Below are positions 1-8,087 of a DNA stretch of 64,000 nucleotides, piece by piece. The first letter of the stretch is position 1. Each line of letters begins with the position of its first letter. Below the pieces are notes generated by a model. The model was not told the origin of the DNA. It saw only the letters and a program-made list of their open reading frames with translations, and ran no database searches. The DNA lies in the NCBI RefSeq assembly GCF_024721175.1, contig NZ_CP099399.1, forward strand, positions 1,488,001-1,552,000, read 5' to 3'. Origin of the DNA: Rhizobium sp. Pop5 (lineage in GTDB: Bacteria > Pseudomonadota > Alphaproteobacteria > Rhizobiales > Rhizobiaceae). Position numbers and translations under genes: made by a program.

Positions 1-516
1 CGGCAGCACCGGTTCCGTTGGCTGCGCTGGGGCGGTAGGCTGGCTGTAGACGCTGCTTCTTCCAGGTGCGGCACCTCCCACCGGCGCATAGGCCTGCGGC
101 TGAATGATGGTGGATGTGCTGTTGTTCTGCGGTGCGGGTTGATGATCCGAAAAGATGCTCATCGCCTGTGCGTTGATCCGGGTCGATTGCATGACGAGCC
201 CACCGATATTGGCGGGCGCTGCAGTTGCGGGATCTGCCGACGAGGCGGCGTTCGGGTTTTGCGCGACAACCTGAGGCGCGGCTTGGGCGCCGGAAACATT
301 GACGACTTGCGGGTCGCTATAGACCGAGCGCGGGGCGGATTTTGCGGGTGCAGCCGTTGCGAGCTCAGATGTCGGAGACGTTGCAGCCTGTGCCGCCGGA
401 GTTGCCGCGGCGGAATCGAGTGTCTTTTTGTCCGATACGCAGCCGGACAGCCCCAACACCGAGGAGGCGATCAGCAAAGCGCCCGCCAGGGGCATCCGCA
501 GCTCAGTATTACGCAA
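1..516 (-). CDS. Lipoprotein, N-terminal part (probable YcbK/DUF882 peptidase M15 family)
   Basis: The gene runs off the left edge, so only the first 172 codons are visible. I start it at a TTG (514-516) because GGAG lies nine bases upstream; an in-frame ATG at 493-495 is the alternative. The N-terminus is a lipoprotein signal with lipobox L-S-G-C, so the product should be anchored in the envelope. What follows is a long low-complexity stretch rich in Ala, Pro, Ser and Thr with repeated Val-Tyr-Ser motifs, which looks like an unstructured linker. From memory, rhizobial proteins with this kind of N-terminus end in a DUF882/YcbK murein-peptidase-like domain. That domain is outside the window, so the family call is inference. 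It follows gloA on the same strand. Confidence 0.6.
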   Translation of the reverse strand, partial: MRNTELRMPLAGALLIASSVLGLSGCVSDKKTLDSAAATPAAQAATSPTSELATAAPAKSAPRSVYSDPQVVNVSGAQAAPQVVAQNPNAASSADPATAAPANIGGLVMQSTRINAQAMSIFSDHQPAPQNNSTSTIIQPQAYAPVGGAAPGRSSVYSQPTAPAQPTEPVLP

Positions 517-644
517 GCGAGCAGTCTCCAGTGGACGCGGAAAACGGGCAAAAAGCCATATTCCGCTTCGAGTCGGGTGGAGATTGCCTGCGAGCCCGGA
601 TCGCGGCAAGCGCCAAGGCGCCGGCCGGACCCGAAATCGCAAAA

Positions 645-672
645 GCCGCAAGCTTCGCAAAAGCCTTGCGGC
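645..672 (-). terminator. Probable Rho-independent terminator of gloA
   Basis: Perfect 8-bp stem (GCCGCAAG/CTTGCGGC) just downstream of the gloA stop. On the minus strand it is followed by a short CTTTTGC tract. The T-run is weak, so termination efficiency is uncertain. Confidence 0.4.
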
Positions 673-680
673 GAAAAGCC

Positions 681-1121
681 TTACCAGGTGCCGGTATTGC
701 CCATGGAAGCCCAAGGCTCGGCAGCCGGAAGGGCGCTGCCCTTCTGCAGGATCTCGATCGAGATACCGTCCGGCGAGCGCACGAAGGCCATGTTTCCGTC
801 GCGCGGCGGCCGGTTGATGGTGATGCCGTTGTCCATCAGATTCTGGCAGGTTGCATAGATGTCGTCCACTTCATAGGCGAGGTGGCCGAAATTGCGCCCT
901 CCGCTATAATCCTCGGTATCCCAGTTGTAGGTAAGCTCGAGGCAAGGAGCCTTTTCGCTGCGCGCGCGGTCGAGATCATCGCGGGCGGCCAGGAAAACCA
1001 GGGTGAAGCGGCCCTTCTCGTTTTCGTGGCGGCGAATCTCCTCCAGGCCGAACAGCGTGGTATAAAAGGCGAGTGAAGCGTCCAGGTCTTTGACGCGAAC
1101 CATTGTGTGGAGATAACGCAT
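681..1121 (-). CDS. gloA: Lactoylglutathione lyase (glyoxalase I)
   Basis: 146 aa, the usual size for bacterial glyoxalase I. It isomerises the hemithioacetal of methylglyoxal and glutathione to S-lactoylglutathione in the cytoplasm. It is a VOC-fold protein, with the four expected metal ligands visible in order: His5 (MRYLH), Glu in LELTYN, His in FGHLAYEV and Glu in ISIEILQ. The start at 1121 is set by AAAGGAG seven bases upstream; the longer reading frame adds unrelated N-terminal residues. It is transcribed away from the cold-shock gene, so about 190 bp are shared as a divergent promoter region. Confidence 0.93.
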   Translation of the reverse strand: MRYLHTMVRVKDLDASLAFYTTLFGLEEIRRHENEKGRFTLVFLAARDDLDRARSEKAPCLELTYNWDTEDYSGGRNFGHLAYEVDDIYATCQNLMDNGITINRPPRDGNMAFVRSPDGISIEILQKGSALPAAEPWASMGNTGTW

Positions 1122-1315
1122 TCTATCTACTCCTTTATTGGGGCTAGCTTTTTCCGGCGAGCCGAGGTCAGCTTCGGGCAAGTCATCTTTATAAAATGGG
1201 CAGCTGGGAATAACCGAAAACTAGGACTTGCGCTTATCCGTTACCAAGATGTTAATCTTGATTTCAAGAATCAGTTAACCGTAACAGTGTGACGCGTATT
1301 CGAGGGGCTGGCGAA

Positions 1316-1894
1316 ATGGCTGATAGGATTTCATCGAACGAATACTCCGATCTCGACGAGCTGTCGGCAGAGGCGGTCGATCTTGTTGAAATCACCGGCG
1401 TCGTCAAGTGGTTCGACGTCGCCAAGGGTTTCGGCTTCATCGTACCCGACAACGGCATGCAGGATGTTCTTCTACATGTGACGTGCCTGCGCCGCGACGG
1501 TTATCAGACGATCCTTGAGGGAACGCGCATCGTCGCGCTCGTCCAGCGCCGCGAGCGCGGCTACCAGGCCTTCAAGATCCTCTCGATGGATCAGTCGACG
1601 GCGGTTCATCCCTCGCAGCTGCCGCCGGTGCGCACGCATGTGCAGGTCACCGCGACGAGCGGGCTCGAGCGCGCCCTCGTCAAGTGGTTCAATCGCACCA
1701 AGGGCTTCGGCTTCCTGACGCGCGGCGAGGGTACGGAAGATATCTTCGTACACATGGAAACGCTCCGCCGCTTCGGCCTGACGGAGTTGCGCCCTGGCCA
1801 GGTCGTCCTCGTTCGCTTCGGCGACGGCGAAAAGGGCCTGATGGCTGCAGAGATCCATCCAGATGTTCCGAGTCCGGCAAGCCGGTCGCACTGA
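1316..1894 (+). CDS. Double cold-shock-domain protein
   Basis: 192 aa from the ATG at 1316, preceded by GAGGGG; a GTG at 1289 would extend it by nine residues. It has two cold-shock domains. The first is around residues 26-90 with [12 protein letters not shown] (RNP1) and a diverged RNP2 (DVLLHV). The second is around residues 118-185 with [12 protein letters not shown] and a canonical DIFVH. They are joined by a linker, and an acidic N-terminal tail precedes them. Such proteins bind single-stranded RNA or DNA. Typical CspA proteins have a single ~70-aa domain; this tandem form is a recognised alphaproteobacterial type. The 5' region contains no gene. The DUF192 gene starts one base past its stop and is probably co-transcribed. 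Confidence 0.9.
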   Translation: MADRISSNEYSDLDELSAEAVDLVEITGVVKWFDVAKGFGFIVPDNGMQDVLLHVTCLRRDGYQTILEGTRIVALVQRRERGYQAFKILSMDQSTAVHPSQLPPVRTHVQVTATSGLERALVKWFNRTKGFGFLTRGEGTEDIFVHMETLRRFGLTELRPGQVVLVRFGDGEKGLMAAEIHPDVPSPASRSH

Positions 1895-1895
1895 T

Positions 1896-2384
1896 ATGCG
1901 CGGCCTCGTCCTGTTTCATGCGATGAGAAGCGCCGTCCTGGCGCTTTTTTTCATGGTCGCTCTGCCTGCTTTGGCCGAGGAGCAGATGCGCTTCGACAAG
2001 GAGCCGCTGCTCATTCAGACCGCAACTGGCAAGATGCTGCATTTCACCGTTGAGATCGCCTCAACCGAGGCCCAGCGGGCCCGCGGACTGATGTTTCGCA
2101 AGACGATGGCCGACGATGCCGGCATGATCTTCGATTTCGGCGAATCCAGGCGCGTCGCCATGTGGATGGAAAATACCATCCTGCCGCTCGACATGCTTTT
2201 TGCCGACGACACCGGCACGATCCACCACATCAAGGAAAACGCCAAGCCCTATTCGCGCGACATCATCGATTCGATGGGTGATGTGAAATATGTCGTGGAA
2301 CTCAACGCCGGCATCGCCGGCAAGCTCGGAATCAAGCCGGGCGACAGGATCGTCAGCGCCACAACGACAAGCAAGGCGAAGTGA
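1896..2384 (+). CDS. DUF192 family exported protein
   Basis: 162 aa from the ATG at 1896; an internal ATG at 1923 (MRSAVLALFF) is equally possible because neither has a clear ribosome site. The N-terminus is a Sec signal peptide ending near ALPALAEE. The mature part matches DUF192: RARGLMFRKTM, the MWMENTILPLDMLF core, and a C-terminal KPGDRIV. The biochemical role of this family is not established. It begins one base after the cold-shock gene ends, so the two are probably co-transcribed. Confidence 0.85.
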   Translation: MRGLVLFHAMRSAVLALFFMVALPALAEEQMRFDKEPLLIQTATGKMLHFTVEIASTEAQRARGLMFRKTMADDAGMIFDFGESRRVAMWMENTILPLDMLFADDTGTIHHIKENAKPYSRDIIDSMGDVKYVVELNAGIAGKLGIKPGDRIVSATTTSKAK

Positions 2385-2454
2385 CGCCGGCAGAGTCCGA
2401 GCCCGCGGTCGATCGTGCCGATCTCAATGAATTAAAAATTATCGGGATATTGAA

Positions 2455-2531
<77 letters not shown>

Positions 2532-2695
2532 TGCCGTGAATGGCAGGGGGAATACACGGTTCACTTCGCCCTCGCAACCCCATAATCTGGCCCTGGCAGG
2601 AGATTCCTCGCCTGGTATGTGGATACATCCATAAAACTTGATTTGCCGACAGTTCGTCCCGCCGAGCGCAACTAGGCGCGAGGACGAGCGCTGCT

Positions 2696-2809
2696 TCAGC
2701 CCTGGCCGAGCAGGCCGATATATTGGGCGTAGCTGATGGCAACGTAGAAGAAAGCCGTAATGCCCGCCCCGATCACAATGGCATTGAACTCTGCCGAACG
2801 TCTCATCAT
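2696..2809 (-). CDS. Possible 37-aa single-pass membrane peptide
   Basis: A short reading frame starting at tandem ATGs (2804-2809) encodes a peptide with a charged N-terminus (MMRRSAEF) and one ~20-residue hydrophobic segment ([20 protein letters not shown]). The composition is plausible for a small membrane protein, but the ribosome site is weak and I recognise no family. It lies alone in the 650-bp interval between tRNA-Pro and the NDUFS4-like gene. Confidence 0.3.
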   Translation of the reverse strand: MMRRSAEFNAIVIGAGITAFFYVAISYAQYIGLLGQG

Positions 2810-3181
2810 GAGTGCAAATCCACTGAACTTGATTGGGCCGTAAACTAGTGCCGAGCGCGACATGCGGCAATCAGGTTGCAATCACAACATGAGACAATCG
2901 GTAACATTGCGCAACCCAGACGAAAAATAGCTTCGATTTCAAACCGCGGTGAAGCTGGTCGGGCGAGGGGATGTCCACAGCCGCCCTGATCGTCGATTTC
3001 GCTGTTTCCATACACTATCGCTCCTCTCGAGCCTGAAGCCGGCAGCGGCCGCATGCGCCGCCTTTTTTCTTGAAAAGCGGGGGATTCGCGGATAAGCAAA
3101 ATTCATCTCTTTGCTTTATCCTCGGACGGAGCAAAGGCCCGGTGACGGGATTGAGACCATATATTCGGAGACGCCGCAGTC
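2810..3181. other. Intergenic region upstream of the NDUFS4-like gene
   Basis: About 370 bp with no convincing gene. Overlapping frames on both strands give low-complexity, non-conserved translations. It presumably contains the promoter of the downstream gene, but I see no confident site. Confidence 0.4.
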
Positions 3182-3487
3182 ATGTCTGCCAAGATCTATC
3201 GTCCTGCCAAGACCGCCATGCAGTCCGGCAAGGCCAAGACCCACCTCTGGGTTCTCGAATTCGATCAGGAGTCGCCGCGCAAGATCGATCCGATCATGGG
3301 CTATACCTCCTCCGGCGACATGCGCCAGCAGGTGAAGCTCACTTTCGAAACGCAGGCGCTCGCCGAAGCCTATGCCCAGCGCAATGGCATCGAATATCGT
3401 GTGATCGCGCCGAAGGACCCGGCTCGTCAGGTCGTGGCCTATCCGGATAATTTCCGCTATACCCGCACGCAGCCCTGGACGCACTGA
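3182..3487 (+). CDS. Complex I NDUFS4-like accessory subunit (ETC complex I subunit family)
   Basis: 101 aa, ATG at 3182. It matches the ETC_C1_NDUFA4/NDUFS4 family (PF04800) over its whole length: AKIYRPAKTAMQSG at the start, WVLEF, a central FETQALAEAYAQRNGI stretch, and the C-terminal YPDNFRYTR block. In mitochondria NDUFS4 (the 18-kDa subunit) stabilises the NADH-binding arm of complex I. Alphaproteobacteria keep a short homologue that is encoded apart from the nuo operon, as here. It probably acts as an assembly or stability subunit of NADH:quinone oxidoreductase at the inner membrane. It stands alone between two tRNA genes. Confidence 0.9.
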   Translation: MSAKIYRPAKTAMQSGKAKTHLWVLEFDQESPRKIDPIMGYTSSGDMRQQVKLTFETQALAEAYAQRNGIEYRVIAPKDPARQVVAYPDNFRYTRTQPWTH

Positions 3488-3515
3488 CATTTCTCGTCCA
3501 CATATGCCGCATCCG

Positions 3516-3535
3516 ATCGCACTGCTAAGTGCGAT
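3516..3535 (+). terminator. Hairpin after the NDUFS4-like gene
   Basis: Perfect 8-bp stem (ATCGCACT/AGTGCGAT) with a 4-nt loop between the gene and tRNA-Arg. There is no U-tract, so it could be a weak terminator or a structural element upstream of the tRNA. Confidence 0.35.
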
Positions 3536-3543
3536 GAGCAGAC

Positions 3544-3620
<77 letters not shown>

Positions 3621-3849
3621 CCATTTTTTTTAGATCGTTGTTTTTGTTTCGCTTTTCGACCTGAAACCCTCATCGGATTTGGTTTGAGGGGGTAGGCTGT
3701 TCTTGTTCAGTTTCGCGGCGCCCGAGATCGCGAATCGAGTATCGGGCCTGGACGCATGACGGGAAGCTTCGCCACGCGTCTTACAGAGGGCTTAGCGAGG
3801 TGAAGGATAATGCCGAGGTTTTTGAGGTCGAGTGAGTTAGGCCACAACA

Positions 3850-4743
3850 TCAGTCGAAGGCGCGCTTGAAATTAAATCGTAGCGCTTGTTCCTCGGCAAT
3901 TTCGACCTTTAACGTCTCTATCTGGTCCTTGCGTGGCAACACCACGAACTTCACGGCGTTTTTGCCCTGGAGGCCATTTAGATAGTTCATTGCGTCAATC
4001 GAAAGCCCAAGCGGCGTCGGAAGCGTCTTTCCGCAGGTACCTGTGATGGCGTCCACGTCAGTGTGAAGATAGAGGATGTGGCGAGGCGATATTGGTAGAA
4101 ACGCATCGCTACCCGGAGCGGATACCAAAAATGCAGCATAGAGAAATTCAGGGAATTCGAGAGTGGATAGGGCGATAACGGGATTGTCACCAACTACGGC
4201 GATGTCACCCGGCGCTAATGCCAGCGCCAAGTGGGCGCGGCGCAGTACGTTGGCTAAACCTTCAGTATCGACCGGAATGCCCAACAGCCCGACGTCACGT
4301 ATCGGATCTGGGATGCTTGGCGTTCCAAAAACTTTGAGATTTCTCTTCGGTTCTTCACGTCCAAACGACCTGGCAAGATGTGTACGCATGTCGAAGATTC
4401 TGCCCGGCGCGCGCACCCATTGCAGCGCAACAAACCGAATGATGACCTGTCGTTCATCTGGGGTGAGACTATCCAGCGATGAATTCTCCACCACCCTTTC
4501 AAATAGCGGAGCGGCCGGATCCTCGAACTCTAAATTCAATGTGGTTTCAATGTTCGGCAAATCCTCGCCTTGGAACTCTGTTCGCATGTCGTTTGAGAGC
4601 GTGTTGTAGTTCTCAATACCGAAGTCCTTGACCGTAGGGTGGAACATCACTCCCGACAATTTGTCCAAAACATTTAGGTTGCGGCTGCCCCGTTCGACGA
4701 AACGCCTCAGGACGCTTTGTGGGATATAGTGATCTGTAGCCAT
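3850..4743 (-). CDS. DUF4238 family protein
   Basis: 297 aa, ATG at 4743. The N-terminus carries the hallmark of DUF4238 (ATDHYIPQSVLRRFVERG), followed by LDKLSG and a GIENYNT segment. A middle block (RFVALQWVRAPGRI) and a late acidic segment resembling PISPRHILYLHTD complete the domain. The family occurs sporadically in bacteria and has no settled function; some members sit in defence or mobile regions. Base composition is visibly more AT-rich than neighbouring core genes. With the adjacent tRNA-Arg this suggests horizontal acquisition. No partner gene is next to it, so it appears to be transcribed alone. Confidence 0.8.
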   Translation of the reverse strand: MATDHYIPQSVLRRFVERGSRNLNVLDKLSGVMFHPTVKDFGIENYNTLSNDMRTEFQGEDLPNIETTLNLEFEDPAAPLFERVVENSSLDSLTPDERQVIIRFVALQWVRAPGRIFDMRTHLARSFGREEPKRNLKVFGTPSIPDPIRDVGLLGIPVDTEGLANVLRRAHLALALAPGDIAVVGDNPVIALSTLEFPEFLYAAFLVSAPGSDAFLPISPRHILYLHTDVDAITGTCGKTLPTPLGLSIDAMNYLNGLQGKNAVKFVVLPRKDQIETLKVEIAEEQALRFNFKRAFD

Positions 4744-5029
4744 TTATCTCATTCCGGTATGCCAGCAGTGAAATACCATGCGGGGCACAATAGCAGTTAT
4801 GAGGAAACTCGGAAGCCATGCATTGCCATGCGATATCCGGCAACGGGCGCCCCAGGTTCACGAAGCTGTCGATCGTTTTGTGTCCAAGGCCATCGCCGAT
4901 TAAATACCGACAAACAATCGAGCAGTCCCCATCCACTTCGCTATCTCGCCCAGGCGCCGATGGAGGGCGTTTCCGGAACGTTCAGCAAACTGCTATTCAG
5001 AATGAAAAAAGACCGAATACAGACCCGGA

Positions 5030-5182
5030 AGGCTTCTTCAATGTCGTCGTCGAAGGCAATCGAGCCGGAGTTGCGCACGAGCAGGGCGGCGCGGCGGAGC
5101 ATGATCTGAAGACCGCTCGTGAGATATCGGCGATCCGATCGGCGGCGTCTTCGAGGAGGGCGGCGGTGTCGGGCATGGTCAT
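5030..5182 (-). pseudogene. Frameshifted remnant of a small rhizobial protein gene
   Basis: From ATG at 5182 the minus strand reads MTMPDTAALLEDAADRIAD and then ISRA, after which the frame becomes nonsense. Shifting by one base at about 5115 restores a sensible sequence, LQIMLRRAALLVRNSG followed by an acidic DDDIEEA. The two halves look like one amphipathic protein whose ends were lost. I recall similar small hypothetical proteins in rhizobia, but no function. The call rests on the frame pattern alone. Confidence 0.45.
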
Positions 5183-5737
5183 GGGGTTCAGCCGGCCGTA
5201 GCCGCTATTCCGACGGTTTGGAGAAGCCGCGGTAGAATCGTGTCGGCTGCAGCAGCGAACTGGCGATGTTGGCGACGATCGCTCCATCCGCCTCGCTCTT
5301 CTCCTTCGCTTCCTGCCACTCCCCGTGACCAGTCCGAAGAGGCCGGCCACGGGGCGTTCACATTTCGACCGCTGTCCGGCCAACTCCGCGTACCGCAGCC
5401 GGCCGGCGCGCCGTCACGGACATCCATCATATGGCTGACCAGTGGCTTCATACCGCTCTCGAGGTTTGTCGACCATCAGCAGCTTGCAGCCGGCCATCTG
5501 TTTTTGGAAACGGAGCACGGGCCGCTAGACCGGTGCGGAATTGTTGTTCGAACTGATCTCTCAACACTACGAACGACGTGCCACCTTGATCACCACGACC
5601 CTCCGTTCGACGAATAGACGGAGACCTTGGGATCCGAGCGCCTGACTGGCGCTCCCGGGCGACACCAAACTGCGACAGCTACCGCCCCGCGCAAAGCTGC
5701 GCCACGAAACGCCGGCTGACACCTGTCGAAAATCGCA

Positions 5738-5794
5738 GCGCGCGGATGATCCCGCCGGTGGGGCCAAGCCCTCCCGGCGGGATCATCCGCGCGC
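5738..5794. repeat. Very long perfect hairpin (21-bp arms)
   Basis: The arm 5738-5758 is the exact reverse complement of 5774-5794. The 15-nt spacer contains its own GGGC/GCCC pairing, so the whole element can fold into a near-continuous stem. On the minus strand it lies about 50 bp past the stop of the RTX gene and is followed by a short TTTT tract, so it may act as a strong terminator. It could equally be a palindromic repeat element. Confidence 0.6.
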
Positions 5795-5807
5795 CGTTAG
5801 TACGATT

Positions 5808-5835
5808 GTTGCGGCGATCGGACGACCGCCGCAAC
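5808..5835 (-). terminator. Hairpin directly downstream of the RTX gene
   Basis: 9-bp perfect stem (GTTGCGGCG/CGCCGCAAC) with a small internal TCG/CGA pairing, starting eight bases after the stop codon. There is no T-run, so it may protect the transcript 3' end rather than terminate. Confidence 0.4.
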
Positions 5836-5843
5836 TGACATAG

Positions 5844-8087
5844 TTAGAGGATCAGATCGCTTGCGGCCAGCTGGACGTGGCCATGCAGTTGAACCTCGAA
5901 GTCATGAATGCCGTCGCCGTTCAGGTCGCCCTGGATAACGGTAGCACCGGCCTTGTCGTCATAGTGCCAAGCGAGCGCGCCAGCCTTATGGTCGAAAAGG
6001 GCATTCTCCTGCGCCTGGAAATGGAAGGTTCCAGTGCCCTGCAAGGAGCCATTCGCATCCATCGCCGAGAAGTCGATCTTATCGATGCCTTTCTGGAAGT
6101 CGGTGATGATGTCGCGGTTCGTGCCGGACCCGGCTTCCGCCGGTGTATTGAAGGCGAACGTATCAGAGCTGGCGCCACCGGTCAGGATGTCCTTTCCATC
6201 CCCGCCATGGAGAACGTTGCTGCCGCTATTGCCGGTCAGCACATCGTTGTAGCTGGAGCCAGTCAGGTTTTCGATGCTCATGAACTTGTCGCCGGTGGCA
6301 TACCCGCCCGATGCGGCCCCAGTCGCCAAGTTGACCTTGACCGCGCTGGAGGAGCCCTCATAGCTGGCCGTGTCGTTGCCGGTACCGCCGTCGAGCACGT
6401 CCCCGCCGGCACCGCCGTTCAGCTTGTCCGCGCCGGCCCCGCCATGGAGAATATTGCTGCCGCCATTGCCGCCGGTCAGCACGTCGTCGTAGCTGGAGCC
6501 AGTCAGGTTTTCGATGCTGACGATCTTGTCACCGGCGGCATGCCCGCCCGATGCGGCCCCAGTCGCCAGGTTAACGTTGACCGCGCTGGAGGAGCCTTCA
6601 TAAGTGGCCGTGTCGTTGCCGGTGCCACCGTCGAGCACGTCCGCGCCGGCGCCGCCCTTCACTACGTCATTACCGCCGAGACCCTTGAAGGTTTCATTGC
6701 CGCCGTTGGACTGACCGGTGTGTGGCATGATGTCGTTGCCGTTGGTGCCGATGTATTCTTTCGTCGGCGTGGTAGGTGTACCCGGTTGCGTCGGTGTAGT
6801 CGGCGTTCCCGGCTGCGTGGGCGTGGTTGGCGTCCCAGGCTGCGTGGGGGTGGTTGGCGTCCCCGGCTGCGTCGGCGTGGTTGGGGTTCCCGGTGCAGAG
6901 CTGGAGCCGGATTCGTAGGCACCGACATCGACAGTTCCTACGACGCGAGCGTGGCCGTCCAAATCGACCGTATCAACGCCATACTGGGTGGTACCGTGGT
7001 CGATCGCCGCCGAGCCGGAGGCGAGGTGGAAGTTGCCGGTCGCTGCCCCCAGGAATTTCGGGTCGATGCCGAGCTGGTTGCCGTTCGTCGTGCTTGGCAT
7101 TGCGTTGCCGCCGTCGGTCTTGACCGAGGCCTGGCCGGCCGTGCCGTTGTAGGTGATGTTGTTGGCCCAGACGACGTTGCTGTTGGGGCCGTCGGTCGAG
7201 GTGTTATCGATCGCAGTGTTGTTCTTGTTCAGCGATGGGTCCGCTACGGCGATGTTGTTGGCCCAGGTGTTGTTGTTCGACGCCGAGTTGCTGAGCTCGC
7301 CGCGCCAGGTGCCGGTGTTCTGTGCGTCCTGATTGTTGTGGTAGGCGGTGTTGTTCGTCACCGTGACGGAGTCGCTCCAGGTTACCTGGATGCCCTTGCC
7401 GCCGTTCTCGTAGACCAGGTTGTTGTCGACAAGGGTCTTGAACGTATAGTTCGGATGACCATCCGTCTGTGTGCTCTGGAAATCGTCGATGATGATGCCG
7501 TTGCCATCGGTGTGCGCACCCGACTTCGTGATGTTGTCGTGCGAGATGTTGTTTTGTACGATATTCCGGTAGCCGGTCGTCGAGGTATCGCCGGTGATGT
7601 TCCGGTTCTCGTAGAGCGAGATGCCCGAGAACCAGCCGGACGACGCGTTATTGTAGGTCTCGTTCCCTTCGACTTTGATGAAGTCCGAATAGTTGAACTG
7701 AATGCCCGACTCCCCGCTGTCGTGGACCTTGTTGTTCAGAACTGAGACGTGATGGACGTTGTTCGCTTCGATGCCGTCACCGGTGCCGCCCTTAATGTCG
7801 AAGCCGTCGATTGTCACGTAGTTGGCGTTGACACTGATCCCGGTGTACGAGCCTGCGGGCGGCCGGATCAGTGCTGCGCCGGGCACTTCCGAGCGTAGCG
7901 TGATGTCGGCTGCCGCCGAGCCGCCCTTGTCGAAGTTGATGCTCTCGTTGTACGTCCCTGGCTTCACCACGACCTCGTCGCCCGCCTTAAGGTTCGCCGA
8001 CATTGCCTCGCTGATCGTGTGAAAAGGAGACGAGGCACTGCCGTTACCGCTGCCGCTGCTGCTCGCCGATACGTAGTATGTCGTCAT
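5844..8087 (-). CDS. RTX calcium-binding secreted protein with right-handed beta-helix domain
   Basis: 747 aa from the ATG at 8087, chosen because GAGGAAC lies upstream; the frame extends five codons to a TTG. Residues ~1-395 form a parallel beta-helix of the pectate-lyase or C5-epimerase type, rich in Asn with many NN-T/V-N turns (HHVSVLNNKVHDSG, NVVWANNITYNG). A linker at ~397-440 contains five PGTPTTPTQ nonapeptides. Residues ~450-645 carry RTX nonapeptides (GGAGADVLDGGTGND, DVLTGGNGG) within two 80-residue direct repeats. The C-terminal ~100 residues (DIITDFQKGIDKIDFS) match the type I secretion target and serralysin-like C-terminal module. There is no Sec signal, so export by a PrsDE-type ABC secretion system is expected. 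It probably binds or processes polysaccharide outside the cell; the substrate is unknown. No transporter genes are adjacent. Confidence 0.88.
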   Translation of the reverse strand: MTTYYVSASSSGSGNGSASSPFHTISEAMSANLKAGDEVVVKPGTYNESINFDKGGSAAADITLRSEVPGAALIRPPAGSYTGISVNANYVTIDGFDIKGGTGDGIEANNVHHVSVLNNKVHDSGESGIQFNYSDFIKVEGNETYNNASSGWFSGISLYENRNITGDTSTTGYRNIVQNNISHDNITKSGAHTDGNGIIIDDFQSTQTDGHPNYTFKTLVDNNLVYENGGKGIQVTWSDSVTVTNNTAYHNNQDAQNTGTWRGELSNSASNNNTWANNIAVADPSLNKNNTAIDNTSTDGPNSNVVWANNITYNGTAGQASVKTDGGNAMPSTTNGNQLGIDPKFLGAATGNFHLASGSAAIDHGTTQYGVDTVDLDGHARVVGTVDVGAYESGSSSAPGTPTTPTQPGTPTTPTQPGTPTTPTQPGTPTTPTQPGTPTTPTKEYIGTNGNDIMPHTGQSNGGNETFKGLGGNDVVKGGAGADVLDGGTGNDTATYEGSSSAVNVNLATGAASGGHAAGDKIVSIENLTGSSYDDVLTGGNGGSNILHGGAGADKLNGGAGGDVLDGGTGNDTASYEGSSSAVKVNLATGAASGGYATGDKFMSIENLTGSSYNDVLTGNSGSNVLHGGDGKDILTGGASSDTFAFNTPAEAGSGTNRDIITDFQKGIDKIDFSAMDANGSLQGTGTFHFQAQENALFDHKAGALAWHYDDKAGATVIQGDLNGDGIHDFEVQLHGHVQLAASDLIL
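6250..6680 (-). repeat. 240-bp intragenic direct repeat in the RTX region
   Basis: The stretch starting at 6251 recurs at 6491 with few mismatches (both begin AGCTGGAGCCAGTCAGG). The period is 240 bp, or 80 residues, indicating a recent in-frame duplication of an RTX module. Confidence 0.8.
6765..6896 (-). repeat. 27-bp tandem repeat encoding the Pro/Thr linker
   Basis: About five copies of a 27-bp unit coding for PGTPTTPTQ. It separates the beta-helix from the RTX domain and is a likely site of copy-number variation. Confidence 0.85.

Larger units (their letters stand above)
4744..5843. other. Degraded intergenic stretch (1.1 kb)
   Basis: No intact gene is evident. Both strands carry only short frames with implausible composition. 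Two things stand out: a frameshifted remnant of a small gene (about 5030-5182, minus strand) and a very long perfect hairpin at 5738-5794. The rest looks like decayed sequence at the edge of an insertion. Confidence 0.5.

Noticed and set aside
3621..5843. Integrase or transposase explaining the tRNA-Arg junction
   Set aside because: No frame here resembles a tyrosine recombinase or transposase, so any mobile origin is inferred only from position and composition.
6765..6896. CRISPR-like array
   Set aside because: The 27-bp units are contiguous with no spacers and encode the PGTPTTPTQ linker in frame.
5877..7745. A 622-aa plus-strand frame opposite the RTX gene
   Set aside because: It is the antisense reading of a GC-rich repeated gene, with repeated low-complexity Val/Ala/Gly sequence and no family features. 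The minus-strand product has clear RTX motifs.
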